Origin: Pseudomonadota bacterium
Lineage (GTDB): Bacteria; Bdellovibrionota; FAC87; UBA2466
Assembly: GCA_009927165.1 (NCBI GenBank)
Contig: RFNO01000051.1
Location: 1 to 64,000, forward strand
DNA length: 64,000 nt
Reading direction: 5' to 3'
Of this stretch, positions 18,351 through 26,829 are shown piece by piece. The notes below the pieces were generated by a model. That model worked only from the letters and a program-made list of their open reading frames with translations. It searched no databases and was not told the DNA's origin. Made by a program: the position numbers and the translations under genes. Numbering within the stretch: the first letter of the stretch is position 1; every line of letters begins with the position of its first letter.

Positions 18351-18845
18351 ATGCCACTCATGATGTTGGTACATTTTTTTAAGTATTTGGGACGAGACAA
18401 TAGCGATACTCAAATTGCTCTTGGTATCGCCACGGGAATGCTTTTGGGCTTTATTCCGGCGATTACTTTACATTGGTTTATTATTTTTGCAGTGGTTCTG
18501 CTGGTGAGGATGAATTTGCTGGCCGTTCTTATTTCTTTTCAAATATTCACTCTGGTTTCTTGGATTTTATTTTCGCCTCTGGAAAAGTTAGGTTTCTGGG
18601 TATTAACTTCACAAGAAGCCTTATTGCCCCTCTTTGCTCGGGCTTACCATGCGCCTATTCTTCCTTTTACTTCATTCAATCACGGAACAGTGATGGGGAC
18701 GACTATCGTATCTTTGTTGCTTTTTGCTCCCCTAGTTTTGGTAGGACGAATTATGGTGCACCGACTCCGAACACCAGTGCATACTTTTTGGCTTTCTACT
18801 CGTCTTCAACGCGCTTATGCGCACTACCGGAGAATGACCGATTAA
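18351..18845 (+). CDS. TIGR03546 family membrane protein
   Basis: Uncharacterised inner-membrane protein of 164 residues. Three to four hydrophobic helices alternate with conserved turns (IALGIATGMLLGFIP, LHWFIIFAVVLLVRMN, VSWILFSPLEKLGF, LLLFAPLVLVGRIM). This arrangement, and the partner gene ten bases downstream, match TIGR03546, which is known to occur as a two-gene pair with TIGR03545 in bacteria with outer membranes. The role is unknown; envelope lipid or LPS handling has been guessed from distribution only. There is no evident ribosome site before the ATG. Confidence 0.75.
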   Translation: MPLMMLVHFFKYLGRDNSDTQIALGIATGMLLGFIPAITLHWFIIFAVVLLVRMNLLAVLISFQIFTLVSWILFSPLEKLGFWVLTSQEALLPLFARAYHAPILPFTSFNHGTVMGTTIVSLLLFAPLVLVGRIMVHRLRTPVHTFWLSTRLQRAYAHYRRMTD

Positions 18846-18855
18846 AGTTCAAGGT

Positions 18856-20655
18856 GTGATTCGATCCAAAGGCATCCTCATCCTTGCTGTTGGGATAACG
18901 GTATTTGTGGGAAGTGCCTTTTTCCTGTTTGATTCCCAACTCAAACGGGTTTTAGAAAAAGAGCTCACAGAGCTCAATGGAGCTCAAGTCAATATTGGGT
19001 CGCTACGAACTCAAATCTTCAAAGGTGTTTTAACTCTGTCGGATATTCAGTTTGCAGACCCCTTCAACTCGATGAAAAACACTTTTGATGTAAAGTCGGT
19101 TTCAACAGAAATCGATATTTCCCCGCTCTTCAGAAAAAAACTCGTTTTTAGAGACATGAAAATCAGGGGGATTCAATGGTGGACCAATCGTCAAAGTCCT
19201 GGCCTTTATGAATTTGATGTGATGACGGGAGTAATGCCTGCTTCTGTCTTGGACCGAGCAGCCACGGGAATTTACTCAGGGATCCGAAATGAACTAACAG
19301 ACAATCCCCTTCGGCATTTAGGTCAGCTCGGCAGTGGATTTACGGTCCAATCTAAACTGGGGACTATTTCTGATAAATTGGCATCAATCCAACATTTGAA
19401 ATCGATTTCAAAATCTCTCCAAGAAAAAGAGCTGCTTTGGGAGCGACAAAAATCGGAACTCCCCTCAGCCGCATCACTAGACGCTCTTAAACTTCGATTA
19501 ATGGGCAGTCGGAGCGTCAGAGGCTTAGCTTCAGAAGACACGGGGTCAGCTGCCAAACAGGAATTGGAAGACAAAATCAAGCAAGTGAGCACTCGACTCG
19601 GCGAGCTTTCCCACGAACTAAACGGACTTTCGGATCGCCTGTCAAAAACGAACCAGTTTTTGGAAAAGGATCTTACTTTGGTCAGACGAGAATTAGGACT
19701 GCCTAATTCGGTTTTTAATGATTTGACGAATTTTACTTTCGGACCTTACTGGCTGGGATTACTCGAAAAACTTTCCTACTGGCTCGAATTTAGTCGAAAG
19801 CAAAGTCCAGTGGGAACTCAGACTAATTCCTACACTCTGACTGTGATGAATAGACAAGGTTACCGTTCGGTCCATTTTGGAAAACTGGGAGCTCTGCCTG
19901 CTTTTTTGCTCGAAAAAGCCAGTATTCACTCAGGAGGAGACGAAGGGCCTCAAGAGATAACTATGGATGGTACGTTAACAGGCCTAACTTCCGATCCCGC
20001 ACTCTACCGAAAACCCACCTATTTAAAATTAACTGCCAATTATCCAGAAAAGGGCTTTCGGAATCTTAATTTCACTTGCATGATCGATCACACTCACGAG
20101 GCGCCGTTGGAGAAACTGGACCTGACTATCGATTCCTTCCGCCTCTTGGAATGGCCAATTACTCGAACTCCCGACATCAAGCTCCAACTCAATAAAGCGG
20201 TAGCGAGCTTATCATTAACCGGTAGTTTTTATTCCGATCAGATCGATCTCACTTGGAATATCGGGGTGTCCGAAGCGGAATATGGAATCCAATCTCGATT
20301 TCGCCCGGTTGAGCAAACTTTGCAGAGCATGTTGGCAGGCCTCTATTCGTTCAATCTCGATGGGAAAATAACGGGATCTCCCGTTGGGCTTCAGTTTGAA
20401 GCTTCAAGTGGCCTGGGACAAAAACTTGCCGACGGATTAAAAACCGAGTTTCGCCATGAGTTTGGAGCACTCGATCATCACATTATTACTGAGACCCAGA
20501 GCCTGTTTCCACCGCTCACTGAAGCGATTCAAGTCCGATTAAGAAAACATCGAGATGAAACAGAGCCGGCTTTTCGACGAGCTCTGGACCAACTGAAACA
20601 ACTCAGCCAAGCCCCCTTACACTCTCCCGCTATTCATCAGGCCCCTAAGGGCTAG
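18856..20655 (+). CDS. TIGR03545 family protein, AsmA-like
   Basis: Partner of the TIGR03546 protein. It has one N-terminal membrane anchor (about residues 7-25) and a large periplasmic part beginning with an AsmA/DUF748-like beta segment (VNIGSLRTQIFKGVLTLSDI). Residues about 170-280 are predicted coiled-coil (Leu, Glu, Lys and Ser rich), followed by more beta-rich sequence. AsmA-like proteins often bridge the periplasm for lipid transport, which would suit an anchored protein of this shape, but no direct function is known for this family. The start is GTG with AAGG before it. Confidence 0.72.
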   Translation: MIRSKGILILAVGITVFVGSAFFLFDSQLKRVLEKELTELNGAQVNIGSLRTQIFKGVLTLSDIQFADPFNSMKNTFDVKSVSTEIDISPLFRKKLVFRDMKIRGIQWWTNRQSPGLYEFDVMTGVMPASVLDRAATGIYSGIRNELTDNPLRHLGQLGSGFTVQSKLGTISDKLASIQHLKSISKSLQEKELLWERQKSELPSAASLDALKLRLMGSRSVRGLASEDTGSAAKQELEDKIKQVSTRLGELSHELNGLSDRLSKTNQFLEKDLTLVRRELGLPNSVFNDLTNFTFGPYWLGLLEKLSYWLEFSRKQSPVGTQTNSYTLTVMNRQGYRSVHFGKLGALPAFLLEKASIHSGGDEGPQEITMDGTLTGLTSDPALYRKPTYLKLTANYPEKGFRNLNFTCMIDHTHEAPLEKLDLTIDSFRLLEWPITRTPDIKLQLNKAVASLSLTGSFYSDQIDLTWNIGVSEAEYGIQSRFRPVEQTLQSMLAGLYSFNLDGKITGSPVGLQFEASSGLGQKLADGLKTEFRHEFGALDHHIITETQSLFPPLTEAIQVRLRKHRDETEPAFRRALDQLKQLSQAPLHSPAIHQAPKG

Positions 20656-20658
20656 TGG

Positions 20659-22281
20659 TCAATGTAAGAAAGAAGGTAGTCTTTTTTCTCTGAGAATGAC
20701 TTTCGCAGCAATGTAACCAGGAGCACCCATCACGCCGCCTCCCGGATGGCAGCCAGAACCACAAAGATACAGATTTCTCACTGGGGTGCGGAAATTTGCA
20801 TATTTGGGAACGGGTCTCATGAAGAAAAGCTGATTAAGAGTCATTTCTCCGTGGAAGAGATTTCCTCCCGTCAACCCATATTCATTTTGAAGATCCAAGG
20901 GACTGATGACTTGGTAGTGCTCTACTGCGGACTCAAAATTGGGCGCATATTCCCCCACGATTTTGAAGACTCGCTTTGCGAACTCGTCTTTCTCAGCTTG
21001 TCCCCAACCTTTTCCATCAGTTCTCTCAAGAGGAGCATACTGAACAAACATCGACATGATGTGTTTTCCAGGAGGAGTGAGCGTGTTGTCCACCGTGGAA
21101 GGAATGGTCATTTCAATCACTGGATTTTGAGATGGACGTCCTTCTTTAGCATCATCAAATGCTTTTTCCATGTAATCGATGGTAGGAGCAATATGAATCG
21201 TTCCGTGATGCTGGGGACCGACCTCTTTTCCAGGAAGAGCCGTAAAGTTAGGCAGTTCTCTCAAAGCGACATTGATTTTTATCACACCGCTTCGGTAGCG
21301 AATGCTCTTGATGCCGTCTGCAAATTCAGTGGGAAGGTGCTCTTCACCCAACATGTGCAAGAAAGTACGATTGGGATCGGCATTCGAAATAACTCTTTTC
21401 GCAAAGAACTCGCGACCGTCTTTGAGCGCAACTCCCTGCACTTCTCCCTCTTTCACTAGAATCCGCTCCACATCGGCATTGGTAATAATTTTACCGCCTA
21501 CGGATTCAAACGAACGGGCAAGCGCTTGAGTCAGACCTCCCATTCCGCCGCGGACATAGCCCCAAACACCTGGCTTTCCTTCGGTCTCTCCCATGACGTG
21601 ATGAAAGAGAACGTAAGCCGTTCCAGGAGTTCTTGGACCTGCCCATGCACCGATTACACCATCGGTTGCCATACGAACTTTGAGCTCTTCAGATTCGAAC
21701 CACATATCCAAATAGTCCGCAACGCTCATCGCAAACACTTTCAGGTGTTCGTAAATATCGCTGCCTAAACCTTTAGCTCTCACCAACAGTTTAAGTGTGG
21801 CCAGTAAATCCCTGGGATTTTTGCTCGTGGGATCGGGTGGAACCATATCGAGGAGTGGTTGAACAAATCGAGACAACTCCTCTAATTTTTTCTCAAACTC
21901 AGGATAGCGCACCGCATCCTTTTTGGAGAATTTAGCGATTTCTTCGCAAGTTTTCTTTTGGTCTCTCCAAAACATCAAATACTTGCCGTTTGGATAAGGA
22001 GAGAAAGAGGAAGGATTACGTTCCAAAATCTCGTACCCAAATTTTTTCAGTTCTAAATCTCGAATGATTTCAGGGCGAAAAAGGCTGCACACATAACTGG
22101 TAGTTGAAACCTTATAGCCGGGGAAGACTTCTTCGGTAACGCAAGCTCCTCCTACAATATAACGTCTTTCCAAAACCAACGTATTGAGTCCTGCCCGTTG
22201 AAGGTAATTCGCAGTGACGAGCCCATTATGGCCGCCCCCTACGATAATGGCATCAAAACGGTCTGAGGAATGAAAGTTCAC
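20659..22281 (-). CDS. FAD-dependent oxidoreductase, CrtI/PYROXD2-like
   Basis: Flavoprotein of the phytoene desaturase/PYROXD2 group. A Rossmann dinucleotide site opens the protein (DAIIVGGGHNGLVTANYL, then LVLERRYIVGGACVTEE), and the FAD-closing C-terminal motif NLYLCGSGCHPGGGVMGAPG is present, both typical of the family. No carotenoid genes lie nearby, so a carotenoid substrate cannot be claimed; PYROXD2-like proteins have no settled reaction. The start is GTG 22281, with AAGGGGG five bases before it. It follows the TPR gene at 22359 by 77 bases on the same strand. Confidence 0.85.
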   Translation of the reverse strand: MNFHSSDRFDAIIVGGGHNGLVTANYLQRAGLNTLVLERRYIVGGACVTEEVFPGYKVSTTSYVCSLFRPEIIRDLELKKFGYEILERNPSSFSPYPNGKYLMFWRDQKKTCEEIAKFSKKDAVRYPEFEKKLEELSRFVQPLLDMVPPDPTSKNPRDLLATLKLLVRAKGLGSDIYEHLKVFAMSVADYLDMWFESEELKVRMATDGVIGAWAGPRTPGTAYVLFHHVMGETEGKPGVWGYVRGGMGGLTQALARSFESVGGKIITNADVERILVKEGEVQGVALKDGREFFAKRVISNADPNRTFLHMLGEEHLPTEFADGIKSIRYRSGVIKINVALRELPNFTALPGKEVGPQHHGTIHIAPTIDYMEKAFDDAKEGRPSQNPVIEMTIPSTVDNTLTPPGKHIMSMFVQYAPLERTDGKGWGQAEKDEFAKRVFKIVGEYAPNFESAVEHYQVISPLDLQNEYGLTGGNLFHGEMTLNQLFFMRPVPKYANFRTPVRNLYLCGSGCHPGGGVMGAPGYIAAKVILREKRLPSFLH

Positions 22282-22358
22282 AAAAGCCCCCTTAGTTAAG
22301 CTTCAAGAAAGAGCTTAGATATCTTTCTTTTAGGAGGCAGGCAAGTGTTCAAACGATT

Positions 22359-24284
22359 TTACCGTCGAGCTCGGAGGCGGCGCAGCAAATTGAGATCACT
22401 CGTGTCTTTCGCAAAATCCATCGCTGCTTCTAACTCTTCCGGGTCGTCGAAATACTCTGGGGGAATTTGGAGCAGAGTCTGATGGGCTTCCCCCCATTGA
22501 CCTGAGTCTCGTTCCAAAGTGAATCGGTAATAATTCAGCCATTGTGGCCCACCGCTGCCAATTTTTCTCAGTATTTCGAGCGCAGCTTTTTTATCTCCCA
22601 CTGCGTTTAGGCATTGGCTGAAATGAAAGCTCACACTAGCGTCGTCGGGATTCGATTCGTAGGCCTTTTGTCCATAGTGAAGCGCTTTTTCCAAAAGCCC
22701 ATTTTCAAAACAAAACGTGGATTTGTAATAATCTGTTTTTCTCCCCCATCCTTCCACTTTTCTAAGCTGCCGGTAGAACACTTCTGCTTCTTCATCTTCG
22801 CCGAGCAACAAAAAGGAATTTCCAATCACTGATAATGAAATGGGATGCAAAGACTTCATCGTGAGAAGCTCTTCTACCGCAGCTTCGTGATGTCTCTTGT
22901 CGGCTAATTTTGCATAGGCAAACACTCGGTTGAGAAGTGCGGGACGCAAACTAGGACTGGCCTCAATAGCTTTCTCATAAAATTCACGAGCCCCTTCAAA
23001 ATCTTTTTGAAAGTAACAAAGATTTCCTTCAAGCAGAAACAAGTACTCTTTTTCAAATGCTTCTTTTTCTCTGTCCCAGAAACGGATCCATGAGGCTCGA
23101 TCTTGATAGATCTTATTTTTTTGACGGGTCAGACTCTGTAAGACTTCCTTAAAGATGCTGTCAAAAAGTCTGTTTTGCTCTCCCCACAGTGCAAGAATTT
23201 TATCGATGAGCGTCTCTTTAAAAAGGAATCCTTCCCTGGCCAATTCATTAATCGTGTCGAACTGGGAAAAAAATTGGCTATCTATTTCCAAAAAACCGGC
23301 CCGTTCGGGATTCAAAAAGCAAAGATGATACAAATACCGAATAGTGGTCTCATAATCAGGAACTGAAATGGCTTCATGAGTAAACCACTGAATTTCAGTC
23401 ATCCAATAGAGACATGCTCTTACTTCCTCTTCGATAGCGATATCGCTAGTGAGGAGTCGCTGACCCAGGGGTTTTGCCCACCCCCAATGCTGACGGCGAA
23501 TGAGATTCAACATCAAAAACGGAATCCCCCCTTGCCGTTGCATACAGTCAGTCAAAATTTCAATCTCTCGCTCTAATTCAGCTTGCACAAATGCTTTGCC
23601 GAACAGGCCTTCCAACAGTTGCCGAGCAGGTTTACTGATCCGGCTCCCTTGCTCGGTAGCTGATTGAAATACTTTCCAGTACAGAGAAGCAACGAGAGTT
23701 GCGGCATCAGCAATTTCAGCGACTGAAAAGTCGGGCGAGTAAGATTCGGATTGTTGAGCATAATGCAATCCCGTTTGTTCCCTTTCGCCATGAAACACAA
23801 ACGCTTCCAAAAGCGCTTGAGAACTGGAACTTGGCTTGCCAAATGCTAATTTTCGCAACTCAACTAAAGCACGCAAGCCATCGATGACCCTTTTTTCCGC
23901 AAGCGAAAGGTTTTCTTCTTGAGCTTGATTGATTTGAAAGAGAAGAAGTTTTTCAGAGCTGTCATCTGCTTTTTCATAAAGAAGGAGCCACGTTTTAATT
24001 CGTGAGCGTTTCTGTTCATGTAGAAAAACAGAAGGGACCAGGCGATGCAGGAATTTCCAACGCCAGAAAAGAGATTCGGCCAAAAAAACTAGAGCCAAAC
24101 CCGCCACTAAGCCATACTGTTGGTAGAATACTCCTAAAACGAGAGCTCCTACTCCGATCAGCGACACCAACCCACTTATCGTCCAACGTACGTTCAATTG
24201 AGCACCTGCCTGTGGGGCCAATAGAGACCCAGCCTCCCCTGGGTAAGCAGCAAGCGCAATGCCAGTTGTTCCAGCGGGGATCAA
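22359..24284 (-). CDS. Membrane-anchored TPR protein
   Basis: I do not recognise a named gene. Two hydrophobic helices near the N-terminus (about 34-54 and 57-72 of the longest reading) are followed by a cytoplasmic or periplasmic helical domain with TPR repeats from about 400 (GNLCYFQKDFEGAREFYEKA, ALHYGQKAYESNPDDASVSF). The longest reading starts at TTG 24284 with no ribosome site. A start at TTG 24197 (LNVRWTISGL), preceded by AGGTG, is as likely, and a sigma-54-like element sits between the two, which favours the shorter protein. Confidence 0.7.
   Translation of the reverse strand: MIPAGTTGIALAAYPGEAGSLLAPQAGAQLNVRWTISGLVSLIGVGALVLGVFYQQYGLVAGLALVFLAESLFWRWKFLHRLVPSVFLHEQKRSRIKTWLLLYEKADDSSEKLLLFQINQAQEENLSLAEKRVIDGLRALVELRKLAFGKPSSSSQALLEAFVFHGEREQTGLHYAQQSESYSPDFSVAEIADAATLVASLYWKVFQSATEQGSRISKPARQLLEGLFGKAFVQAELEREIEILTDCMQRQGGIPFLMLNLIRRQHWGWAKPLGQRLLTSDIAIEEEVRACLYWMTEIQWFTHEAISVPDYETTIRYLYHLCFLNPERAGFLEIDSQFFSQFDTINELAREGFLFKETLIDKILALWGEQNRLFDSIFKEVLQSLTRQKNKIYQDRASWIRFWDREKEAFEKEYLFLLEGNLCYFQKDFEGAREFYEKAIEASPSLRPALLNRVFAYAKLADKRHHEAAVEELLTMKSLHPISLSVIGNSFLLLGEDEEAEVFYRQLRKVEGWGRKTDYYKSTFCFENGLLEKALHYGQKAYESNPDDASVSFHFSQCLNAVGDKKAALEILRKIGSGGPQWLNYYRFTLERDSGQWGEAHQTLLQIPPEYFDDPEELEAAMDFAKDTSDLNLLRRLRARR
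24249..24264 (-). promoter_or_regulatory. Candidate sigma-54 promoter for the TPR gene
   Basis: On the minus strand, TGGCAT-N5-TTGCT has the required GG-N10-GC spacing. Transcription would begin near 24238, after the longest reading's start codon but before the TTG at 24197. One base departs from TGGCAC. The location inside a possible coding region keeps confidence modest. Confidence 0.4.
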
Positions 24285-24394
24285 GCATTGTATTCAGGCT
24301 GTCTTCACTTACAGATGGACTGTGTGCCCTTCTTGCGCCCTCATTTGGCTAGGTGGGTTACAGGCAGATTTTTTAAGAGCAACTGATTCCGGAG

Positions 24395-25075
24395 TTAAGC
24401 TGCTTGCGGTGTTTGTTCTAATTCCGAAAGAATTCCGAGAAGCGCTTGCTCACTGGTAATAAGAAAAGTGTTTTCATCACGCTTTTTTAAAACCCCTTGA
24501 GCTTCCAATAAAATGAGTCGTTCCTCTCGATCAAGCTCGGATAATCCCAAGTAGTAATCTAAAGCTTCACGGAGGCCCGGAATCAAGATCCCTTGCGCTT
24601 CGGCGCATCCATTGGTTTGAGCGAGATACAACAGACAATTGAGGAAACGTTTTTCGTTATCTGAGCCTCTCAGAACCCGCGCTAAATAGTTGGCTTTATC
24701 TAATCTCTGAGCTGCTACTTCAAATGACTTTTTAAGGATTTCAATCACAAGCTCAGGATTGTCTTTTTGCAGAAGCGCCAATTCTTTTATTCCTAACTCT
24801 ACGGCAATGCAGTCATCCATAGCTTCTGCAGTAAAAATTCTTAATCGTCCTGCTTCGCTGACGATTGATTTTTCTCCGAGGAACTCTCCGGGCTTTACAA
24901 CAGCTACTAAGTGCTCGCCAGCGTCTGTTTGAGATAAGAGCTTGAGGTGCCCTACAAGAATAATAAAGAAGGTTTTTCCGATTTGTCCCTGTTGAAACAA
25001 AAACTCGCCCTGGGCAAGGCGTCGCACAAACGGGATAAAAAAAGGGTCCTTTAAAAAAGTTTCCATCTGAAACAC
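24395..25075 (-). CDS. Cyclic-nucleotide-binding (CRP/FNR-like) protein
   Basis: A 226-residue protein with an N-terminal cNMP-binding beta-roll (LAQGEFLFQQGQIGKTFFII, LVAVVKPGEFLGEKSIVSEAG) and a helical C-terminal half. The phosphate-binding cassette lacks the canonical RxS triad I would expect in true CRP, so ligand binding is uncertain. The C-terminal LREALDYYLGLSELDREERL followed by LLEAQGVLKKRD could be a diverged winged helix, so DNA binding is possible but not proven. GTG 25075, with AGGAG eight bases before it, is the best start. It lies 15 bases after the short fragment resembling the YihY N-terminus. Confidence 0.8.
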   Translation of the reverse strand: MFQMETFLKDPFFIPFVRRLAQGEFLFQQGQIGKTFFIILVGHLKLLSQTDAGEHLVAVVKPGEFLGEKSIVSEAGRLRIFTAEAMDDCIAVELGIKELALLQKDNPELVIEILKKSFEVAAQRLDKANYLARVLRGSDNEKRFLNCLLYLAQTNGCAEAQGILIPGLREALDYYLGLSELDREERLILLEAQGVLKKRDENTFLITSEQALLGILSELEQTPQAA

Positions 25076-25090
25076 AGTTCATTCTCCTTC

Positions 25091-25273
25091 TTACTTTTCG
25101 GCTGTTTTTTCAGAAAGCCCAAGCAGAAGGAAGCGCAGTGCGTTATTCTGGCACCACTGGAATCTTTTTACCCACCGATCCGTGACTTGAATAGTGTTCA
25201 AATACCAAAAAAATAGAGCAAACAAAGGAATAATCCCTAGAAGAACTTGATAGGAAAGCGCAGCAGACCGCAC
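25091..25273 (-). pseudogene. Fragment resembling the N-terminus of YihY/BrkB
   Basis: The frame encodes only 60 residues from GTG 25273, although it is open back to the bioD stop at 25331. RSAALSYQVLLGIIPLFAL resembles the first transmembrane helix of YihY/BrkB proteins, which are about 280 residues and have six helices; nothing matching the rest follows. There is no ATG in the open frame. I read it as a remnant of a deleted gene trapped between bioD and the CRP-like gene. A genuine single-helix small protein is the alternative, since GGAA precedes the GTG. Confidence 0.4.
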
Positions 25274-25330
25274 GAGAATTTCCGAACGTTGAAACCTATC
25301 CCAGTGAGTGTAAATTATTTTTTCAAAGCT

Positions 25331-26005
25331 TTAAGTGGGGATTTCGGGTACGCCGAGGAGTTTTCTTACCGCCGTTGAACCGGCGATATGAGCTACCGTA
25401 GAGCGCTTGTCCGGCATTGGCGGTACTTCTAAAATCACTTGGACGCCGCCCCCAAAGCGATCAATAGCAGGGGCATTTCCCAGGTTTGATCGGCTGTTCA
25501 TCAAAATCACTCCCGCAATGTTAAGGCCCCAATCCTTCGCGCACCGAATGGTCATTAATACTTGATTAACGATCCCTGTTCGGTCCTCTCCCACGATTAC
25601 CAGTGGGAGCCCCAAAGCTTTCATGAAATCCGCTTGAAAAGCTTTTTCACTTAAGGGAGCTAGGAGTCCACCAGCCCCTTCTACAATGAGAGATTGGCCT
25701 CTTCCAATATGGCCGTGAAATTGAGAGATCATTTCTTCGAGACCTAAACTTTTTCCCCACTTTTCTGCAGCGAGCACCGGCGCCATCGGTTCAGTAAATC
25801 GATAAGCAGGAGCTAAAAAATGGTTTTCATCACTCAGTCCGGTTAAACTTTTCACTTCTTCCGTATCATCCCCTACCATGGTGCCAGTTTGAATGGGCTT
25901 CCAGTAACAGATGTTGCCATGCCCTGCGCCCGCTTTGAGAAAGCCGGCACTCACTACCGTTTTCCCCACCCCTGTATCGGCTCCCATAATGAAAAAACTT
26001 TGCAT
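25331..26005 (-). CDS. bioD: Dethiobiotin synthetase BioD
   Basis: Makes the ureido ring of dethiobiotin from 7,8-diaminopelargonate, CO2 and ATP in biotin synthesis. The P-loop GADTGVGKT is at residues 8-16, the substrate segment KPIQTG at about 36-41, and the second metal/ATP loop EGAGGLLAPL at about 109-118; VILMNSR matches the base-binding region. Length 224 is normal. No other bio gene is in the window and no BirA-type operator is visible in the 107-base divergent gap to the SDR gene. AAGGG precedes the ATG. Confidence 0.95.
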   Translation of the reverse strand: MQSFFIMGADTGVGKTVVSAGFLKAGAGHGNICYWKPIQTGTMVGDDTEEVKSLTGLSDENHFLAPAYRFTEPMAPVLAAEKWGKSLGLEEMISQFHGHIGRGQSLIVEGAGGLLAPLSEKAFQADFMKALGLPLVIVGEDRTGIVNQVLMTIRCAKDWGLNIAGVILMNSRSNLGNAPAIDRFGGGVQVILEVPPMPDKRSTVAHIAGSTAVRKLLGVPEIPT

Positions 26006-26077
26006 GCAACACCCTTTCTTAATGTTGATACTTTCGCATATTTTTAAACAAAGTTCAAAGACCCTCGATACTGGAAC

Positions 26078-26106
26078 TTGTCATTTGAAACGGGCTCTCC
26101 TAGGGT
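26078..26106 (+). promoter_or_regulatory. Sigma-70-like promoter, possibly leaderless
   Basis: TTGTCA at 26078-26083 and TAGGGT at 26101-26106 are 17 bases apart, and the GTG start (26113) follows the -10 hexamer by six bases. AGGG inside the hexamer could instead serve as a ribosome site. Confidence 0.4.
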
Positions 26107-26112
26107 AAGTAA

Positions 26113-26829
26113 GTGCAAATAACGCAAAAACACATTCTTGTAGTAGGCGGGTCCAAACGGATTGGGCTAGAGCTCACTCGCCGATTTCTCAAAGAAGGCA
26201 GTTTTGTTTCTTGTCTCTATCGTACTTTGTCTCCGGAGCTGGAGTCGCTTAAGCAACAATACTCGGAAAACCTGATTTGTATTCCCTTTGATCTGAGTAG
26301 TCTTATTAGTCTGTCCCAAGCTGCAAATCAGGTGAGTGCTTGGAAGCCCTCGATAGATGCGCTCATCATGGTCGCCAGTTCTTTTTATCGTACGCCACTA
26401 TCAGAAGTGACGGAATCGCAATGGGATGAACTGTTTGATACCAATGTGAAAGGACACTTTTTTTTAATTCAACAACTTCTTCCCACTCTGGCCCCTCAAA
26501 GCGGCGTCATCACCTTGGTAGATATGTTCGCCGTTAAACCACTTAGAGGTTACTCAGCCTATACTTCGGCAAAAGGCGCATTTTTAACGCTGACCCGCAA
26601 CTTGGCTAAAGAGCTAGCCCCCAAAACTAGAGTCAACTCGATTAGTCCTGGAGCTGTTCTTCTTCCCGAAGATTTTTCTCCTGAAGAATCGGCGCACCAT
26701 GCAACCCGGAATCTTTTAGGGAGACTGGGTAGCCCCGAAGATATCGTCAATGCTACGCTTTTTCTTTTAGAAAATGATTATGTAACGGGGTTGAATTTAC
26801 ACGTAGACGGAGGAGCTTCTTTACTTTGA
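26113..26829 (+). CDS. SDR oxidoreductase, pteridine-reductase-like
   Basis: Short-chain dehydrogenase of 238 residues with the NADPH loop VGGSKRIGLE at 11-20 (the KR after the glycines favours NADPH). The catalytic region reads TLVDMFAVKPLRGYSAYTSAK: Asp137 replaces the usual SDR Ser, with Tyr150 and Lys154. That Asp-Tyr-Lys triad and the surrounding words closely resemble pteridine reductase PTR1 and FolM, so reduction of dihydropterin or dihydrofolate is the best guess. The C-terminal GLNLHVDGG is standard. Its last nine bases overlap the convergent gene at 26821. Confidence 0.8.
   Translation: MQITQKHILVVGGSKRIGLELTRRFLKEGSFVSCLYRTLSPELESLKQQYSENLICIPFDLSSLISLSQAANQVSAWKPSIDALIMVASSFYRTPLSEVTESQWDELFDTNVKGHFFLIQQLLPTLAPQSGVITLVDMFAVKPLRGYSAYTSAKGAFLTLTRNLAKELAPKTRVNSISPGAVLLPEDFSPEESAHHATRNLLGRLGSPEDIVNATLFLLENDYVTGLNLHVDGGASLL

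Noticed and set aside
20659-22281. Carotenoid desaturase assignment (crtI)
   Set aside because: Closer in pattern to PYROXD2-type proteins and no carotenoid genes are present, so I left the symbol empty.
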